DNA of 44,764 nucleotides from the NCBI RefSeq assembly GCF_017573465.1, contig NZ_JAGEPF010000057.1, forward strand, positions 1 to 44,764, read 5' to 3'. This document shows positions 36,809 to 44,720 of this stretch, piece after piece. The translations under genes were made by a program, and so were the position numbers. Position 1 is the first letter of the stretch; every line of letters begins with the position of its first letter. The notes beneath the pieces were generated by a model. It saw nothing but the letters and a program-made list of their open reading frames with translations, was not told the DNA's origin and ran no database searches. Source of the stretch: Actinomadura violacea. Lineage in GTDB: Bacteria; Actinomycetota; Actinomycetes; Streptosporangiales; Streptosporangiaceae.

Positions 36809-37936
36809 ATGAGGGTTCCAGCGGAGGCGCGGGTCGATCTGGGGGCCATTGCGGGGAACGTCGGGCTGCTGCGCGAGCGTGCGGGCGGCGCCGAGGTGAT
36901 GGCGATGGTGAAGGCGGAGGCGTACGGGCACGGCCTGGTGGAGGCGGGGCGCGCGGCGCTCGCCGGGGGCGCGACGTGGCTGGGCGTCGCGAAGCTGGCG
37001 GAGGCGCTGGCGCTGCGGGACGCGGGTGTGGACGTCCGGACGCTGGTGTGCCTGGGCGTGCCCGGCGAGCCGTACGAGCAGGCCGTGGCGCGCGACGTCG
37101 ACCTGACCGTGGGCGCGTTGTGGCTGGTGGACGAGCTGGTCCAGGCGGCGGAACGGGCCGGCCGCCCCGCCCGGGTGCACCTGAAGGCCGACACGGGCAT
37201 GACGCGGGGCGGGGCGCGCGGGCAGGACTGGCATGACCTGGTGGACGCCGCGCTGAAGGCGGAGGCGGCCGGGCACCTGCGGGTGGTCGGGGCGATGTCG
37301 CACTTCGCCTGCGCGGACGAGCCGGGCCATCCGTCCATCGGCACGCAGATCGGTGCCTTCACCGAGATGGTGGAGCACGCGGAGAAGGCGGGCGCACAGC
37401 TCGAAGTCCGGCATCTGGCGAACTCGGCGGCGGCGCTGACGCTGCCGGAGGCGCGCTTCGACCTCGTACGGCCGGGTATCGCGACGTACGGGCTGACGCC
37501 GGTGCCGTCCCTCGGTACCTTCGGACTGCGGCCCGCGATGACGCTGGTCGCCGACGCGGCGCTGGTCAAGCGGGTGCCGGCGGGCAGCGGCGTGTCCTAC
37601 GGGCACACCTACTTCACGGCGCGGGAGACGAACCTGGCGGTGGTGCCCGCCGGATACGGGGACGGGATCCCGCGGCACGGGTCGAACGTGCTGGAGGTCC
37701 TCGCGGCCGGGCGCCGCCGGACGATCGCCGGGCGGGTCTGCATGGACCAGTTCGTCATCGACCTCGGGGACGACGAGCTGGCGCCGGGGGAGGAGATCGT
37801 GCTGTTCGGGCCGGGCGACCGGGGCGAGCCGACCGCGCAGGAATGGGCGGAGGCGCTCGGCACCATCTCGTATGAGATCGTCACCCGCATCGGGTCCCGG
37901 GTGCCGAGGGCGTACCGGGGGCGGCGGGGGGCGTGA
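36809..37936 (+). CDS. alr: Alanine racemase
   Basis: Alr makes D-alanine for peptidoglycan. The 375-residue product has the PLP-lysine motif MVKAEAYGHG with K35 and the second catalytic base Y264 (SGVSYGHTYF), plus RHLANSAAAL, RPGIATYG and GRVCMDQFVIDLG. The usual KADAYGHG is KAEAYGHG here, a conservative Asp to Glu change next to the lysine. Its TGA overlaps a GTG at the start of the hydrolase frame, so the two are in one operon. Confidence 0.97.
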   Translation: MRVPAEARVDLGAIAGNVGLLRERAGGAEVMAMVKAEAYGHGLVEAGRAALAGGATWLGVAKLAEALALRDAGVDVRTLVCLGVPGEPYEQAVARDVDLTVGALWLVDELVQAAERAGRPARVHLKADTGMTRGGARGQDWHDLVDAALKAEAAGHLRVVGAMSHFACADEPGHPSIGTQIGAFTEMVEHAEKAGAQLEVRHLANSAAALTLPEARFDLVRPGIATYGLTPVPSLGTFGLRPAMTLVADAALVKRVPAGSGVSYGHTYFTARETNLAVVPAGYGDGIPRHGSNVLEVLAAGRRRTIAGRVCMDQFVIDLGDDELAPGEEIVLFGPGDRGEPTAQEWAEALGTISYEIVTRIGSRVPRAYRGRRGA

Positions 37937-37938
37937 GC

Positions 37939-39021
37939 ATGGACGCGAGGAACAAGCGGCGGATCGGCGTGGCCGGGGTCGTCGCGGGCGTCGGCGCGGC
38001 GGGGGTGGGCGCGGCGGTCGGGCTGCGGCACCTGGCGGTGGGCCGGGTGCGGCTGCGTCCCGACCCGGACGCGGGCGAGCCGTTCGGCGAGCTGCGCGGC
38101 CGGGAGCTGACCGTCCGCGCGAGCGACGGCCTGGAGCTGCACGCCGAGGTGGACGGCCCGGACGACGCCGATCTCACCGTGGTGTTCTGCCACGGCTACT
38201 GCCTGAACCGCGACTCCTGGCACTACCAGCGCCGCGACCTGCGCGGACGGCTGCGGACGGTGTTCTGGGACCAGCGCAGCCACGGCCGGTCCGGGCGCAG
38301 CGACCCGGCGGACGCGACGATCGAGCAGACCGGCGAGGACCTGTACGCGGTGCTGGAGGCGACGGTCCCGCAGGGGCCGGTGATCCTCGTCGGGCACTCG
38401 ATGGGCGGCATGTCGATCATGGCGCTGGCGGACGCGCACCCGGAGCTGTTCGGGCCGCGGGTGGTCGGCGTGGCGCTGGTGAACACCTCCTGCGGGGACC
38501 TCGCGGAGATGACGCTGGGGCTGCCGCTGCTGCTGGCGAAGGTCGTCCGGCCGCTGGCGCCGCGCACGCTGCGCGGCCTCGGCCGGCGCGCCGACCTGGT
38601 GGACCGGGCGCGCGGGCTGGGCGCCGACCTGGCGTTCGTCGTCACCCGGAAGATGGCGTTCGCCGACAAGCACGTCAGCCCGACGGTGGTGGACTTCCTG
38701 GAGCAGATGATCAGGGCGACGCCGATCGACGTGATCGCGGAGTTCTATCCGGCGCTGATGGTGCACGACAAGCTGGACGCGCTGGAGACGCTGGGCCGGG
38801 TGCCCGCGCTGGTGCTGGTGGGCGGGCAGGACCGGCTGACCCCGCCGGAGCACGGCCGCCGCATCGCGGCGGCGCTGCCGGACGCCGAACTGGTAGAGGT
38901 GGACGAGGCCGGGCACGTGCTGCCGCTGGAGTACCCGGGCGTGGTCACCGGGGGGCTGCGCCGGCTGGTGGAGCGCGTCCGTCCCGGCCGCGACGAGCAC
39001 GAGGAGGAGCGCACGGCATGA
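37939..39021 (+). CDS. Alpha/beta hydrolase, membrane-anchored
   Basis: The 360-residue product has an N-terminal hydrophobic anchor (GVAGVVAGVGAAGVGAAVGL), then an alpha/beta-hydrolase fold: VVFCHGYCLNRDSW (oxyanion region), the nucleophile elbow GHSMGG, the acid near GGQDRLTPPEHG and the histidine in DEAGHVLPLEYP. The catalytic triad is complete. The substrate is unknown. ATG 37939 has GGGGGG 7 bases upstream; GTG 37933 overlapping the alr stop is the alternative. A hydrolase between alr and tsaE is a conserved actinobacterial arrangement. Confidence 0.92.
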   Translation: MDARNKRRIGVAGVVAGVGAAGVGAAVGLRHLAVGRVRLRPDPDAGEPFGELRGRELTVRASDGLELHAEVDGPDDADLTVVFCHGYCLNRDSWHYQRRDLRGRLRTVFWDQRSHGRSGRSDPADATIEQTGEDLYAVLEATVPQGPVILVGHSMGGMSIMALADAHPELFGPRVVGVALVNTSCGDLAEMTLGLPLLLAKVVRPLAPRTLRGLGRRADLVDRARGLGADLAFVVTRKMAFADKHVSPTVVDFLEQMIRATPIDVIAEFYPALMVHDKLDALETLGRVPALVLVGGQDRLTPPEHGRRIAAALPDAELVEVDEAGHVLPLEYPGVVTGGLRRLVERVRPGRDEHEEERTA

Positions 39022-39533
39022 GCGAAGCGAACCGGGCGGACGGCCGCCCGGCCGGAGCGCGCGCGAACGGCATGACCGTGACCGTCCCGACCGACCGGGA
39101 CATGCGCGAGCTGGGGATCCGGCTGGCCGGCCTGCTGCGGGCCGGCGACCTGCTGGTGATGACGGGGCACCTCGGCGCGGGCAAGACGACGCTGACGCAG
39201 GGGATCGGCGAGGGGCTGAAGGTCCGCGGGCCGATCACGTCGCCGACGTTCGTCATCGCGCGGGTGCACCCGTCGCTGGCGGGCGGGCCGCCGCTGGTGC
39301 ACGTGGACGCCTACCGGCTGGGCGGTTTCGCCGAGTTGGACGATCTCGATCTGGACGCCTCGGTGGCGGAATCGGTGACGATCGTGGAATGGGGAGAAGG
39401 GCTCGCGGAGGGCCTTGCCGACGACCGGCTGGAAGTGATCATTTCGCGCGGGGAGGGGCCCGGCGAGACGCGCGAAGTAAGGATCGAAGGGGTCGGTGAT
39501 CGCTGGCGCGACCTGCCCGCCGACCTGCTCTGA
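39018..39533 (+). CDS. tsaE: tRNA t6A ATPase TsaE
   Basis: TsaE is the ATPase that cycles the TsaB-TsaD complex during N6-threonylcarbamoyladenosine synthesis at tRNA A37. The 171-residue product has Walker A GHLGAGKTT at residues 50-58, TSPTFVIARVHPS, HVDAYRLGGFAELDDLDLD and VTIVEWGEGL, all family motifs. ATG 39018 overlaps the hydrolase stop (ATGA). The N-terminal about 18 residues are extra, and ATG 39072 is an alternative start. tsaB and tsaD lie 1.7 and 2.9 kb downstream, split from it by a membrane-protein gene. Confidence 0.96.
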   Translation: MSEANRADGRPAGARANGMTVTVPTDRDMRELGIRLAGLLRAGDLLVMTGHLGAGKTTLTQGIGEGLKVRGPITSPTFVIARVHPSLAGGPPLVHVDAYRLGGFAELDDLDLDASVAESVTIVEWGEGLAEGLADDRLEVIISRGEGPGETREVRIEGVGDRWRDLPADLL

Positions 39534-39668
39534 GAAGGAACGGAGATCTTCTCCGATATTCGGTAAGTGCCGCCGGACTACTTTGCTGTGAGATGTCGTA
39601 CTCTTTGCCGGAACGAACCTCACCTTCGCGACAAATCAGAGATTTCCTCACAGCAGGAGTGGGATCCG
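39534..39668 (+). promoter_or_regulatory. Gap with hairpin and promoter-like patch
   Basis: A 6-bp hairpin CGGAGA/TCTCCG, with a 3-base TCT loop, lies a few bases after the tsaE stop (39541-39555). The rest is unusually AT-rich for this window (39560-39650) and includes TACTCT at 39599-39604, a TAnnnT -10 candidate. AGGAG at 39655-39659 lies 9 bases before GTG 39669. Confidence 0.4.
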
Positions 39669-41147
39669 GTGAGTGGCAGCCATCGCAGTGGCGAGAACCG
39701 TACGGGGGACGGCGGATACGAGCCGTACCCGGGACAGGACGGCCGCAGTGCCTCGGGCACGGGCGGCCATCAGGCGGGCGCCGGGGGCCTCGACAGCGGC
39801 TCCGGCGGCTACCCGTCCGAGCTCGGCTCCGGCGCGTACTCCACGGGCGCCTACTCCACGGGCGGCTACCCGGCCGGGGGCTACCCGGCAGGCGAGTCCT
39901 CGACCGGCGGCTACCCGGTCCAGGGCGGCGGGCAACCCGCCGGTAGCGGCCGGTACTCGACGACCGGCGGCTACCCGGCGTCCGAGAGCGGCGCCTACCC
40001 CTCCGAGAGCGGCGGCCGGCCGCCGGAGACGGGACGGTACTCGACCAGCGGCGGCGCCTACTCGTCCGGAAGCGGCCGCTACCCCTCGGGCGGCTACCCG
40101 TCCGAGAGCGGGAGCTACCCGATCGGCGACTACCGGACGGGCGGCAGCTACGAGACCGGGTCCGGAAGCGGCAACTACCCGGCCGACAGCGGCGGCTACT
40201 CGCGGCGGGACCGCTACGAGGCGGACAGCGGCGACTACCGGACCGGTAGCGGCGACTACGACACCGAGATCGGCGGACGGCGCTCCGGCAGCGGCGGCTA
40301 CGGCACAGGCAGCGGGGGCTATGCCTCCGGCAGTGGCGGCTACGCGTCGGGCAGCGGCGAATACGCATCGGGCGGCGGCGGCCACGCGTCCGGCAGCGGC
40401 GGCTACCGGACCGGCGGCAGCGGCGGCTACCGCTCGGGCAGCGGCAGCCACCGGGTCGCCCGCGAGCGCCGCGGCGGGCGGCGCGGCGCGATCCTGCTGG
40501 CCGCGGGCGGTGCCGTGGCGGCCTGCGCGCTCGCCGTCTTCGTCATCCTGAACGGCGTCGGCGGCGGCTCCGAGCACGAGACGGGCAAGGCCGTCGGCGG
40601 CGCCGCCGACAGCTCCCCGACCGCGAGCGGCGAGCGCACCGAGGTGCCCGACTCCTGCTCCGTCGTCGGCGGCGACCTGATCAACCGGCTCGCCCCCGGC
40701 GCCGAGCAGAACCCGGCCGACAACTACCAGAACAACGAGCAGCAGAACGGCTGCGTCTGGGGCGCCTACGCGGGCGACGACAAGCGCCAGCTCACCGTGG
40801 AGCTGCGCGCGATCGCCGGGACGTCCGGCCAGACCCCGACGGCCGTCGCGCAGAGCACGATCGCCTCCGAGCGCGGCGCCGACGAGTCCGGCAAGTCGCT
40901 GCTCGGCGGCCAGAAGCTCACCGAGAAGAGCGACCTCAAGGGCGTCGGCGACGAGGGCTACCTGGTCTACAGCGTCGACAAGGGGCAGGGCTCCGGCGAG
41001 GCGATCACCAACGTGCGGCTCGCGAACGTCCTGATCACGATCCACTACTCCGGTTCCGACAGCGGCGACCCGCTGTCGTCCAAGGACGCCGGGGACGGCG
41101 CCACCGAGGCGGCCAAGACCGTCCTGCAGGCGCTCGACAAGGCCTGA
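39669..41147 (+). CDS. Membrane protein with Gly/Ser/Tyr-rich cytoplasmic half
   Basis: The 492-residue product (GTG 39669, AGGAG upstream) has about 260 residues built from Gly, Ser, Tyr, Pro and Thr in GGYxSGSGGY-like units, with few hydrophobic residues. A basic stretch (RVARERRGGRRG) and one membrane segment (AILLAAGGAVAACALAVFVI) follow. The external part has a DUF3558-like pattern: DSCSVVGGDLINRLAPG, NGCVWGAY and GDEGYLVYSVDKG, with two conserved Cys. The topology puts the Tyr-rich region inside the cell. Function is not known. Located between tsaE and tsaB, it interrupts the t6A genes. Confidence 0.75.
   Translation: MSGSHRSGENRTGDGGYEPYPGQDGRSASGTGGHQAGAGGLDSGSGGYPSELGSGAYSTGAYSTGGYPAGGYPAGESSTGGYPVQGGGQPAGSGRYSTTGGYPASESGAYPSESGGRPPETGRYSTSGGAYSSGSGRYPSGGYPSESGSYPIGDYRTGGSYETGSGSGNYPADSGGYSRRDRYEADSGDYRTGSGDYDTEIGGRRSGSGGYGTGSGGYASGSGGYASGSGEYASGGGGHASGSGGYRTGGSGGYRSGSGSHRVARERRGGRRGAILLAAGGAVAACALAVFVILNGVGGGSEHETGKAVGGAADSSPTASGERTEVPDSCSVVGGDLINRLAPGAEQNPADNYQNNEQQNGCVWGAYAGDDKRQLTVELRAIAGTSGQTPTAVAQSTIASERGADESGKSLLGGQKLTEKSDLKGVGDEGYLVYSVDKGQGSGEAITNVRLANVLITIHYSGSDSGDPLSSKDAGDGATEAAKTVLQALDKA
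39715..40450 (+). repeat. GGY/SGSGGY coding repeat region
   Basis: GGCGGCTAC and related words recur dozens of times, in places with a period of about 24 bases (GGCAGCGGCGGCTACGCG-like). They encode (S)GSGGY(A/P)SGS units. Spacing is irregular in the first half and more regular in the last 200 bases, suggesting recent slippage there. Confidence 0.8.
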
Positions 41148-41215
41148 GCGGCCTCCGCCCGGGCCTGCGGACGGCGTCGTCCGAGATGGGGCCCTGTCCG
41201 GGTCCGAGTCTGGAC

Positions 41216-41221
41216 TAGGCT
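41216..41221 (+). promoter_or_regulatory. -10 element, leaderless tsaB operon
   Basis: TAGGCT is followed by 8 bases (TACAACCC) and GTG 41230, with no ribosome-binding site. CTGTCC at 41194-41199 is a weak -35 candidate at 16 bases. This would drive tsaB-rimI-tsaD. Confidence 0.45.
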
Positions 41222-41229
41222 TACAACCC

Positions 41230-41910
41230 GTGCTGGTCTTGGCTTTCGACACCGCGACCGCCGCGATCACGGTGGCGCTTCATGAGTGGACACCCGGCGA
41301 GGGCGCGCGGCGCCGTGGCGGCGCCGAGGCGGTCGACCGGCGCCGGCACACCGAGCTGCTCACCCCGGCGATCAAGTCCGTGCTGGCGGAGGCCGGTGCG
41401 GCGCCCGACACCCTGAGCGCGATCGCCGTCGGCGTCGGCCCCGGCCCCTACACGGGCCTGCGGGTCGGGCTGGTCACGGCGCGCGCCATGGGCGCGTCCC
41501 TGGGCGTCCCGGTGCACGGCGTCTGCACCCTCGACGCGATCGCCTGGGCGTCCGGACGCGACGAGCCCTTCGCCGTCGCCACGGACGCCCGCCGCAAGGA
41601 GGTGTACTGGGCGCGGTACGACTCGTCCCGCGCGCGCGCCACCGAGCCTGCGGTGGGCCCCGCGTCCGACGTTCTCGAAGGCGCGCCGGAGGGGCTGCCC
41701 GTCATCGGTGAGGGCGCCGCCCTGTACGCGGAGGTGCTCGGGGAGGGCGGCCACGAGCCGCTGCTGCCGACCGCGTCCGCGATCGCGGAGCTGGCCGTCG
41801 CGCGGCTCGCCGGCGAGAAGGGCCCCGACCTGCTCCCGCCCGAGCCGCTCTACCTGCGCAGGCCCGACGCGACGGAGCCCGGCCCGCGCAAGAAGGTGAC
41901 ACCGCGGTGA
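41230..41910 (+). CDS. tsaB: t6A biosynthesis protein TsaB
   Basis: TsaB is the inactive ASKHA-fold partner that scaffolds TsaD. The 226-residue product opens with MLVLAFDTATAAITVALHEW and has HTELLTPAIKSVLAEAG, VGVGPGPYTGLRVGLVTARA and DARRKEVYWARYD. GTG 41230 is probably the first codon of the mRNA. The end overlaps rimI by GTGA at 41907-41910. tsaB-rimI-tsaD is a conserved actinobacterial operon. Confidence 0.96.
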   Translation: MLVLAFDTATAAITVALHEWTPGEGARRRGGAEAVDRRRHTELLTPAIKSVLAEAGAAPDTLSAIAVGVGPGPYTGLRVGLVTARAMGASLGVPVHGVCTLDAIAWASGRDEPFAVATDARRKEVYWARYDSSRARATEPAVGPASDVLEGAPEGLPVIGEGAALYAEVLGEGGHEPLLPTASAIAELAVARLAGEKGPDLLPPEPLYLRRPDATEPGPRKKVTPR

Positions 41911-42410
41911 ACGACATGGTGACCGGCGTCGTCCTGCGCGGGATGACCCCGGCCGACCTGCCCGCCGTCCACCTGCTGGAGCAGGTGATGTTCCCCGACG
42001 ACGCGTGGAGCCCGCAGATGCTCGCCGAGGAGCTCGCGGGGCAGCCCGGCACCCGGCACTACGTCGTCGCCGAGGAGCCCGGCGGCGAGATCGTCGGCTA
42101 CGCGGGCCTCGCCGCCGCCGGCGGGCAGGCCGACGTGCAGACGATCGGGGTCCGCGCCGACCGCCGCGGCGCCGGGATCGGCGCGGCGCTGCTCACCGCG
42201 CTGATCGACGAGGCGTCCCGCCGCAACGCCGAGGCGGTGTTCCTGGAGGTCCGCGCCGACAACCCGCCCGCCCGCCGGCTCTACGAGCGGTTCGGGTTCT
42301 TCGAGGTCGGCGTCCGCAAGCGCTACTACCAGCCCGCCGACGTGGACGCGGTCGTGATGTGCCGCCGCCTGGAGCGCCGCCCGGTGGGCTTCACCAGGGG
42401 GAACGAATGA
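41907..42410 (+). CDS. rimI: Ribosomal protein S18-alanine N-acetyltransferase RimI
   Basis: RimI is a GNAT enzyme that acetylates protein N termini such as that of S18. The 167-residue product has VQTIGVRADRRGAGIGAALL (acetyl-CoA motif), EVRADNPPARRLYERFGFFE and VRKRYYQPADVDAVVMCRRL, the RimI signature ending. GTG 41907 overlaps tsaB, and its stop overlaps tsaD (ATGA). The location between tsaB and tsaD strongly supports the name. Confidence 0.95.
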   Translation: MNDMVTGVVLRGMTPADLPAVHLLEQVMFPDDAWSPQMLAEELAGQPGTRHYVVAEEPGGEIVGYAGLAAAGGQADVQTIGVRADRRGAGIGAALLTALIDEASRRNAEAVFLEVRADNPPARRLYERFGFFEVGVRKRYYQPADVDAVVMCRRLERRPVGFTRGNE

Positions 42411-43444
42411 TCCGCGAAGAGCCGCTGGTCCTCGGCATCGAGACCTCGTGCGACGAGACCGGCGTCGGCATCGTCCGCGGCCACACGCTGCTGGCCGACG
42501 CGATCGCCTCCAGCGTCGAGCAGCACGCCCGCTTCGGCGGCGTGGTGCCCGAGGTCGCGTCCCGCGCCCACCTGGAGGCGATGGGCCCGACCGTCGAGCG
42601 GGCCCTCAACGAGGCGGGCGTGACGTTCAACGACATCGACGCGTTCGCCGTCACCGCCGGCCCGGGCCTGCCCGGCGCGCTCATGGTCGGCGTCGCCGCC
42701 GCCAAGGCGTACGCGCTGTCGCTCGGCAAGCCGCTGTACGGCGTCAACCACCTCGCCGCGCACGTCTGCGTCGACCAGCTGGAGCACGGCCCGCTGCCGA
42801 AGCCGTGCGTGGCGATGCTGGTGTCCGGCGGACACTCCTCGCTGCTGCTCGTGCCGGACGTGGCGGGCGACGTCCGCTCGCTCGGCAGCACCGTCGACGA
42901 CGCGGCGGGCGAGGCGTTCGACAAGGTCGCGCGCGTCCTCGGCCTCGGCTTCCCGGGCGGCCCGGTGATCGACCGGATGGCGCGCGAGGGCGACCCCGCC
43001 GCGATCGCGTTCCCGCGCGGCAAGTACAAGGACGGCACCTACGACTTCTCGTTCTCCGGCCTGAAGACCGCCGTGGCCCGCTGGGTCGAGGCGAAGGAGC
43101 GCGCGGGGGAGGCCGTCCCGGTCCCGGACGTCGCCGCGTCCTTCCAGGAGGCCGTCGTGGACGTCCTCACCCAGAAGGCCCTCAAGGTCTGCAAGGACAA
43201 CGGCGTCCACGACCTGCTGATCGGCGGCGGCGTCGCGGCGAACTCCCGGCTGCGCGCCCTGGCCGCCGAGCGCTGCGAGGCCGCCGGCGTCCGGCTGCGC
43301 GTCCCGCGCCCGAAGCTGTGCACCGACAACGGCGCGATGGTCGCCGCCCTCGGCTCCGAGCTCGTCGCCTCCGGCCTCGCCCCGTCCGACCTGGAACTCC
43401 CCGCCGACTCCAGCCTCCCGATCGAGACCGTCACGCTGCGCTGA
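42407..43444 (+). CDS. tsaD: tRNA threonylcarbamoyltransferase TsaD
   Basis: TsaD transfers threonylcarbamoyl to A37 of ANN-decoding tRNAs. The 345-residue product has VLGIETSCDETGVGIV, the metal-binding NHLAAHV (HxxxH), MLVSGGHSSLL, TVDDAAGEAFDKVARVLGLG, YDFSFSGLKTAV and the second ligand region TDNGAMVAALG. ATG 42407 overlaps the rimI stop; the frame extends upstream into rimI without meaning. groESL often follows tsaD in actinobacteria, but here a reverse-strand kinase-like gene does. Confidence 0.98.
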   Translation: MIREEPLVLGIETSCDETGVGIVRGHTLLADAIASSVEQHARFGGVVPEVASRAHLEAMGPTVERALNEAGVTFNDIDAFAVTAGPGLPGALMVGVAAAKAYALSLGKPLYGVNHLAAHVCVDQLEHGPLPKPCVAMLVSGGHSSLLLVPDVAGDVRSLGSTVDDAAGEAFDKVARVLGLGFPGGPVIDRMAREGDPAAIAFPRGKYKDGTYDFSFSGLKTAVARWVEAKERAGEAVPVPDVAASFQEAVVDVLTQKALKVCKDNGVHDLLIGGGVAANSRLRALAAERCEAAGVRLRVPRPKLCTDNGAMVAALGSELVASGLAPSDLELPADSSLPIETVTLR

Positions 43445-43606
43445 TGGCAGTGCCCTTGGCGGTCAGGCGCTAGGGCGCCTTCCCTTCGGCGGGCGCTGCG
43501 TGCGATCGCTGCATCGCTCCGGCTCGCCCAGGGCTCGCTGCGCGATCAAGTTCTCGCAAGCTCGAACTTGGCTTCGCTCGCGATCGCGACGCCCATGTGG
43601 GGTCGG
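43445..43606. terminator. Convergent gap with two hairpins
   Basis: AGGCGC (43465-43470) pairs with GCGCCT (43475-43480) around TAGG, and CAAGTTC (43547-43553) pairs with GAACTTG (43564-43570) around a 10-base loop. GCGATCGC-like words recur between 43500 and 43592. The region separates tsaD from the convergent phosphotransferase gene and should end both transcripts. Confidence 0.45.
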
Positions 43607-44560
43607 CTAGCAGCGGCTGATCAGAGACTCCAGGTAGTCCTCGAAGAGGGGGACCTTTGCCTCGTCGAGGATGCGGCCGTCGTCCTCGGGGAGCAGGTCG
43701 AGCAGGCAGCGGACGTCCCAGTACGGGTCGTGCCCGTGGCCGCCGGAGACCTGGTCGAACGCGGCGAGGAAGCGGTCGGCGACGGGCACGCCGTAGCGCA
43801 GCGCGAGGCCGCGGCGCATGCGCGCGACGTCGACGGCGACCGGCCCGGACGAGGCGTCCGACCAGTCGACGACGCCGGTCAGCTTGCCGTAGGACCACAG
43901 CGTGTTGTCGGGGTGGTAGTCGCGGTGGACGAACCGGGCGGGCGCCTCGGGTGCGGGCCCGGCGGCGATCTCGAAGGCCCGCTCCCACAGCCGCGGGCGG
44001 AGCGCGTGCTTGGGCGGCAGCCGCAGGTCGAGCCGGTTGTAGGGGACGTACGGCGGCATCGTGGACGCGCCGTTCAGCGCGTGCACCGGCAGCAGCGCGG
44101 CGGCGAGCTGGATGAGGTACTCGGGCAGGTCGTCGGGGGACGGCCGGGGCGGGTGGCCGACCAGCCGGGTGATCAGCAGCGCCGGGACGTCGCAGTACGC
44201 GCCGGACGGGTCGGCGGCGACGAGTTCGGGGGTCGGGATCTCGCAGCCCGCGAGCAGCGCGAGCGCGGCGATCTCGCGCTCGGGGGAGAACTCGGTGTCG
44301 CCGTAGGAGCGGCGGCCGGGGCCCGCGTCCAGGCCGGTGTCGCGGCCGGTCCAGCGGCGCAGCACGAGCCGGTGCGCGCTGCCGGACGGCGTCTCGACGA
44401 CGAGCGCGTGGTTGGCGTGCGCGGTGCCGCCGGGCAGCGGCCGGACCATCCGCACCTCGGCGCCCTTGCCGAGACAGCCCTCGACCCAGCGCAGGGTGGC
44501 GTGGCCGGGTGGGGCGCCGGTCGGCAGGCACGGAGCCGGTGTGGGAGTCACGAGATCCAT
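43607..44560 (-). CDS. Aminoglycoside phosphotransferase-fold protein
   Basis: The 317-residue product has the APH/choline-kinase catalytic loop FVHRDYHPDNTLW (H212, D214, N219) and the metal-binding VVDWSDAS with D232. Upstream are LVLRRW with a basic residue in the place of the ATP lysine, and EREIAALALLAGCEIPTPEL. The substrate cannot be told: the family includes aminoglycoside, choline, fructosamine and macrolide kinases, so resistance should not be assumed. ATG 44560 has no ribosome-binding site; TACCCT lies 17 bases upstream. Confidence 0.88.
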   Translation of the reverse strand: MDLVTPTPAPCLPTGAPPGHATLRWVEGCLGKGAEVRMVRPLPGGTAHANHALVVETPSGSAHRLVLRRWTGRDTGLDAGPGRRSYGDTEFSPEREIAALALLAGCEIPTPELVAADPSGAYCDVPALLITRLVGHPPRPSPDDLPEYLIQLAAALLPVHALNGASTMPPYVPYNRLDLRLPPKHALRPRLWERAFEIAAGPAPEAPARFVHRDYHPDNTLWSYGKLTGVVDWSDASSGPVAVDVARMRRGLALRYGVPVADRFLAAFDQVSGGHGHDPYWDVRCLLDLLPEDDGRILDEAKVPLFEDYLESLISRC

Positions 44561-44720
44561 GAAAACGGATTCTGAAGGGTATTGGGAGTGATTTTGCGAA
44601 GACGGAACGTAACAAAATGCACGTCATCGCGGGGTCTTGGTGGAGGCTCTCCGGTCATCGCACCGGTTACCGGGACAAACTCAATGGATCCCGTTGGGTA
44701 TCCGAGGCCCTGGCCGCGGC
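44561..44720. other. Upstream region of the phosphotransferase gene
   Basis: About 160 bases that include an AT-richer patch (44565-44620), probably the promoter of the reverse-strand gene. A plus-strand frame open from ATG 44617 to the window end (MHVIAGSWWRLSGHRTGYRD...) has no ribosome-binding site or recognisable domain, so I do not call it a gene. Confidence 0.3.

Noticed and set aside
43607..44560. Antibiotic-resistance gene
   Set aside because: The APH fold and catalytic residues are clear, but the family is broad and nothing in sequence or context points to an antibiotic as substrate.
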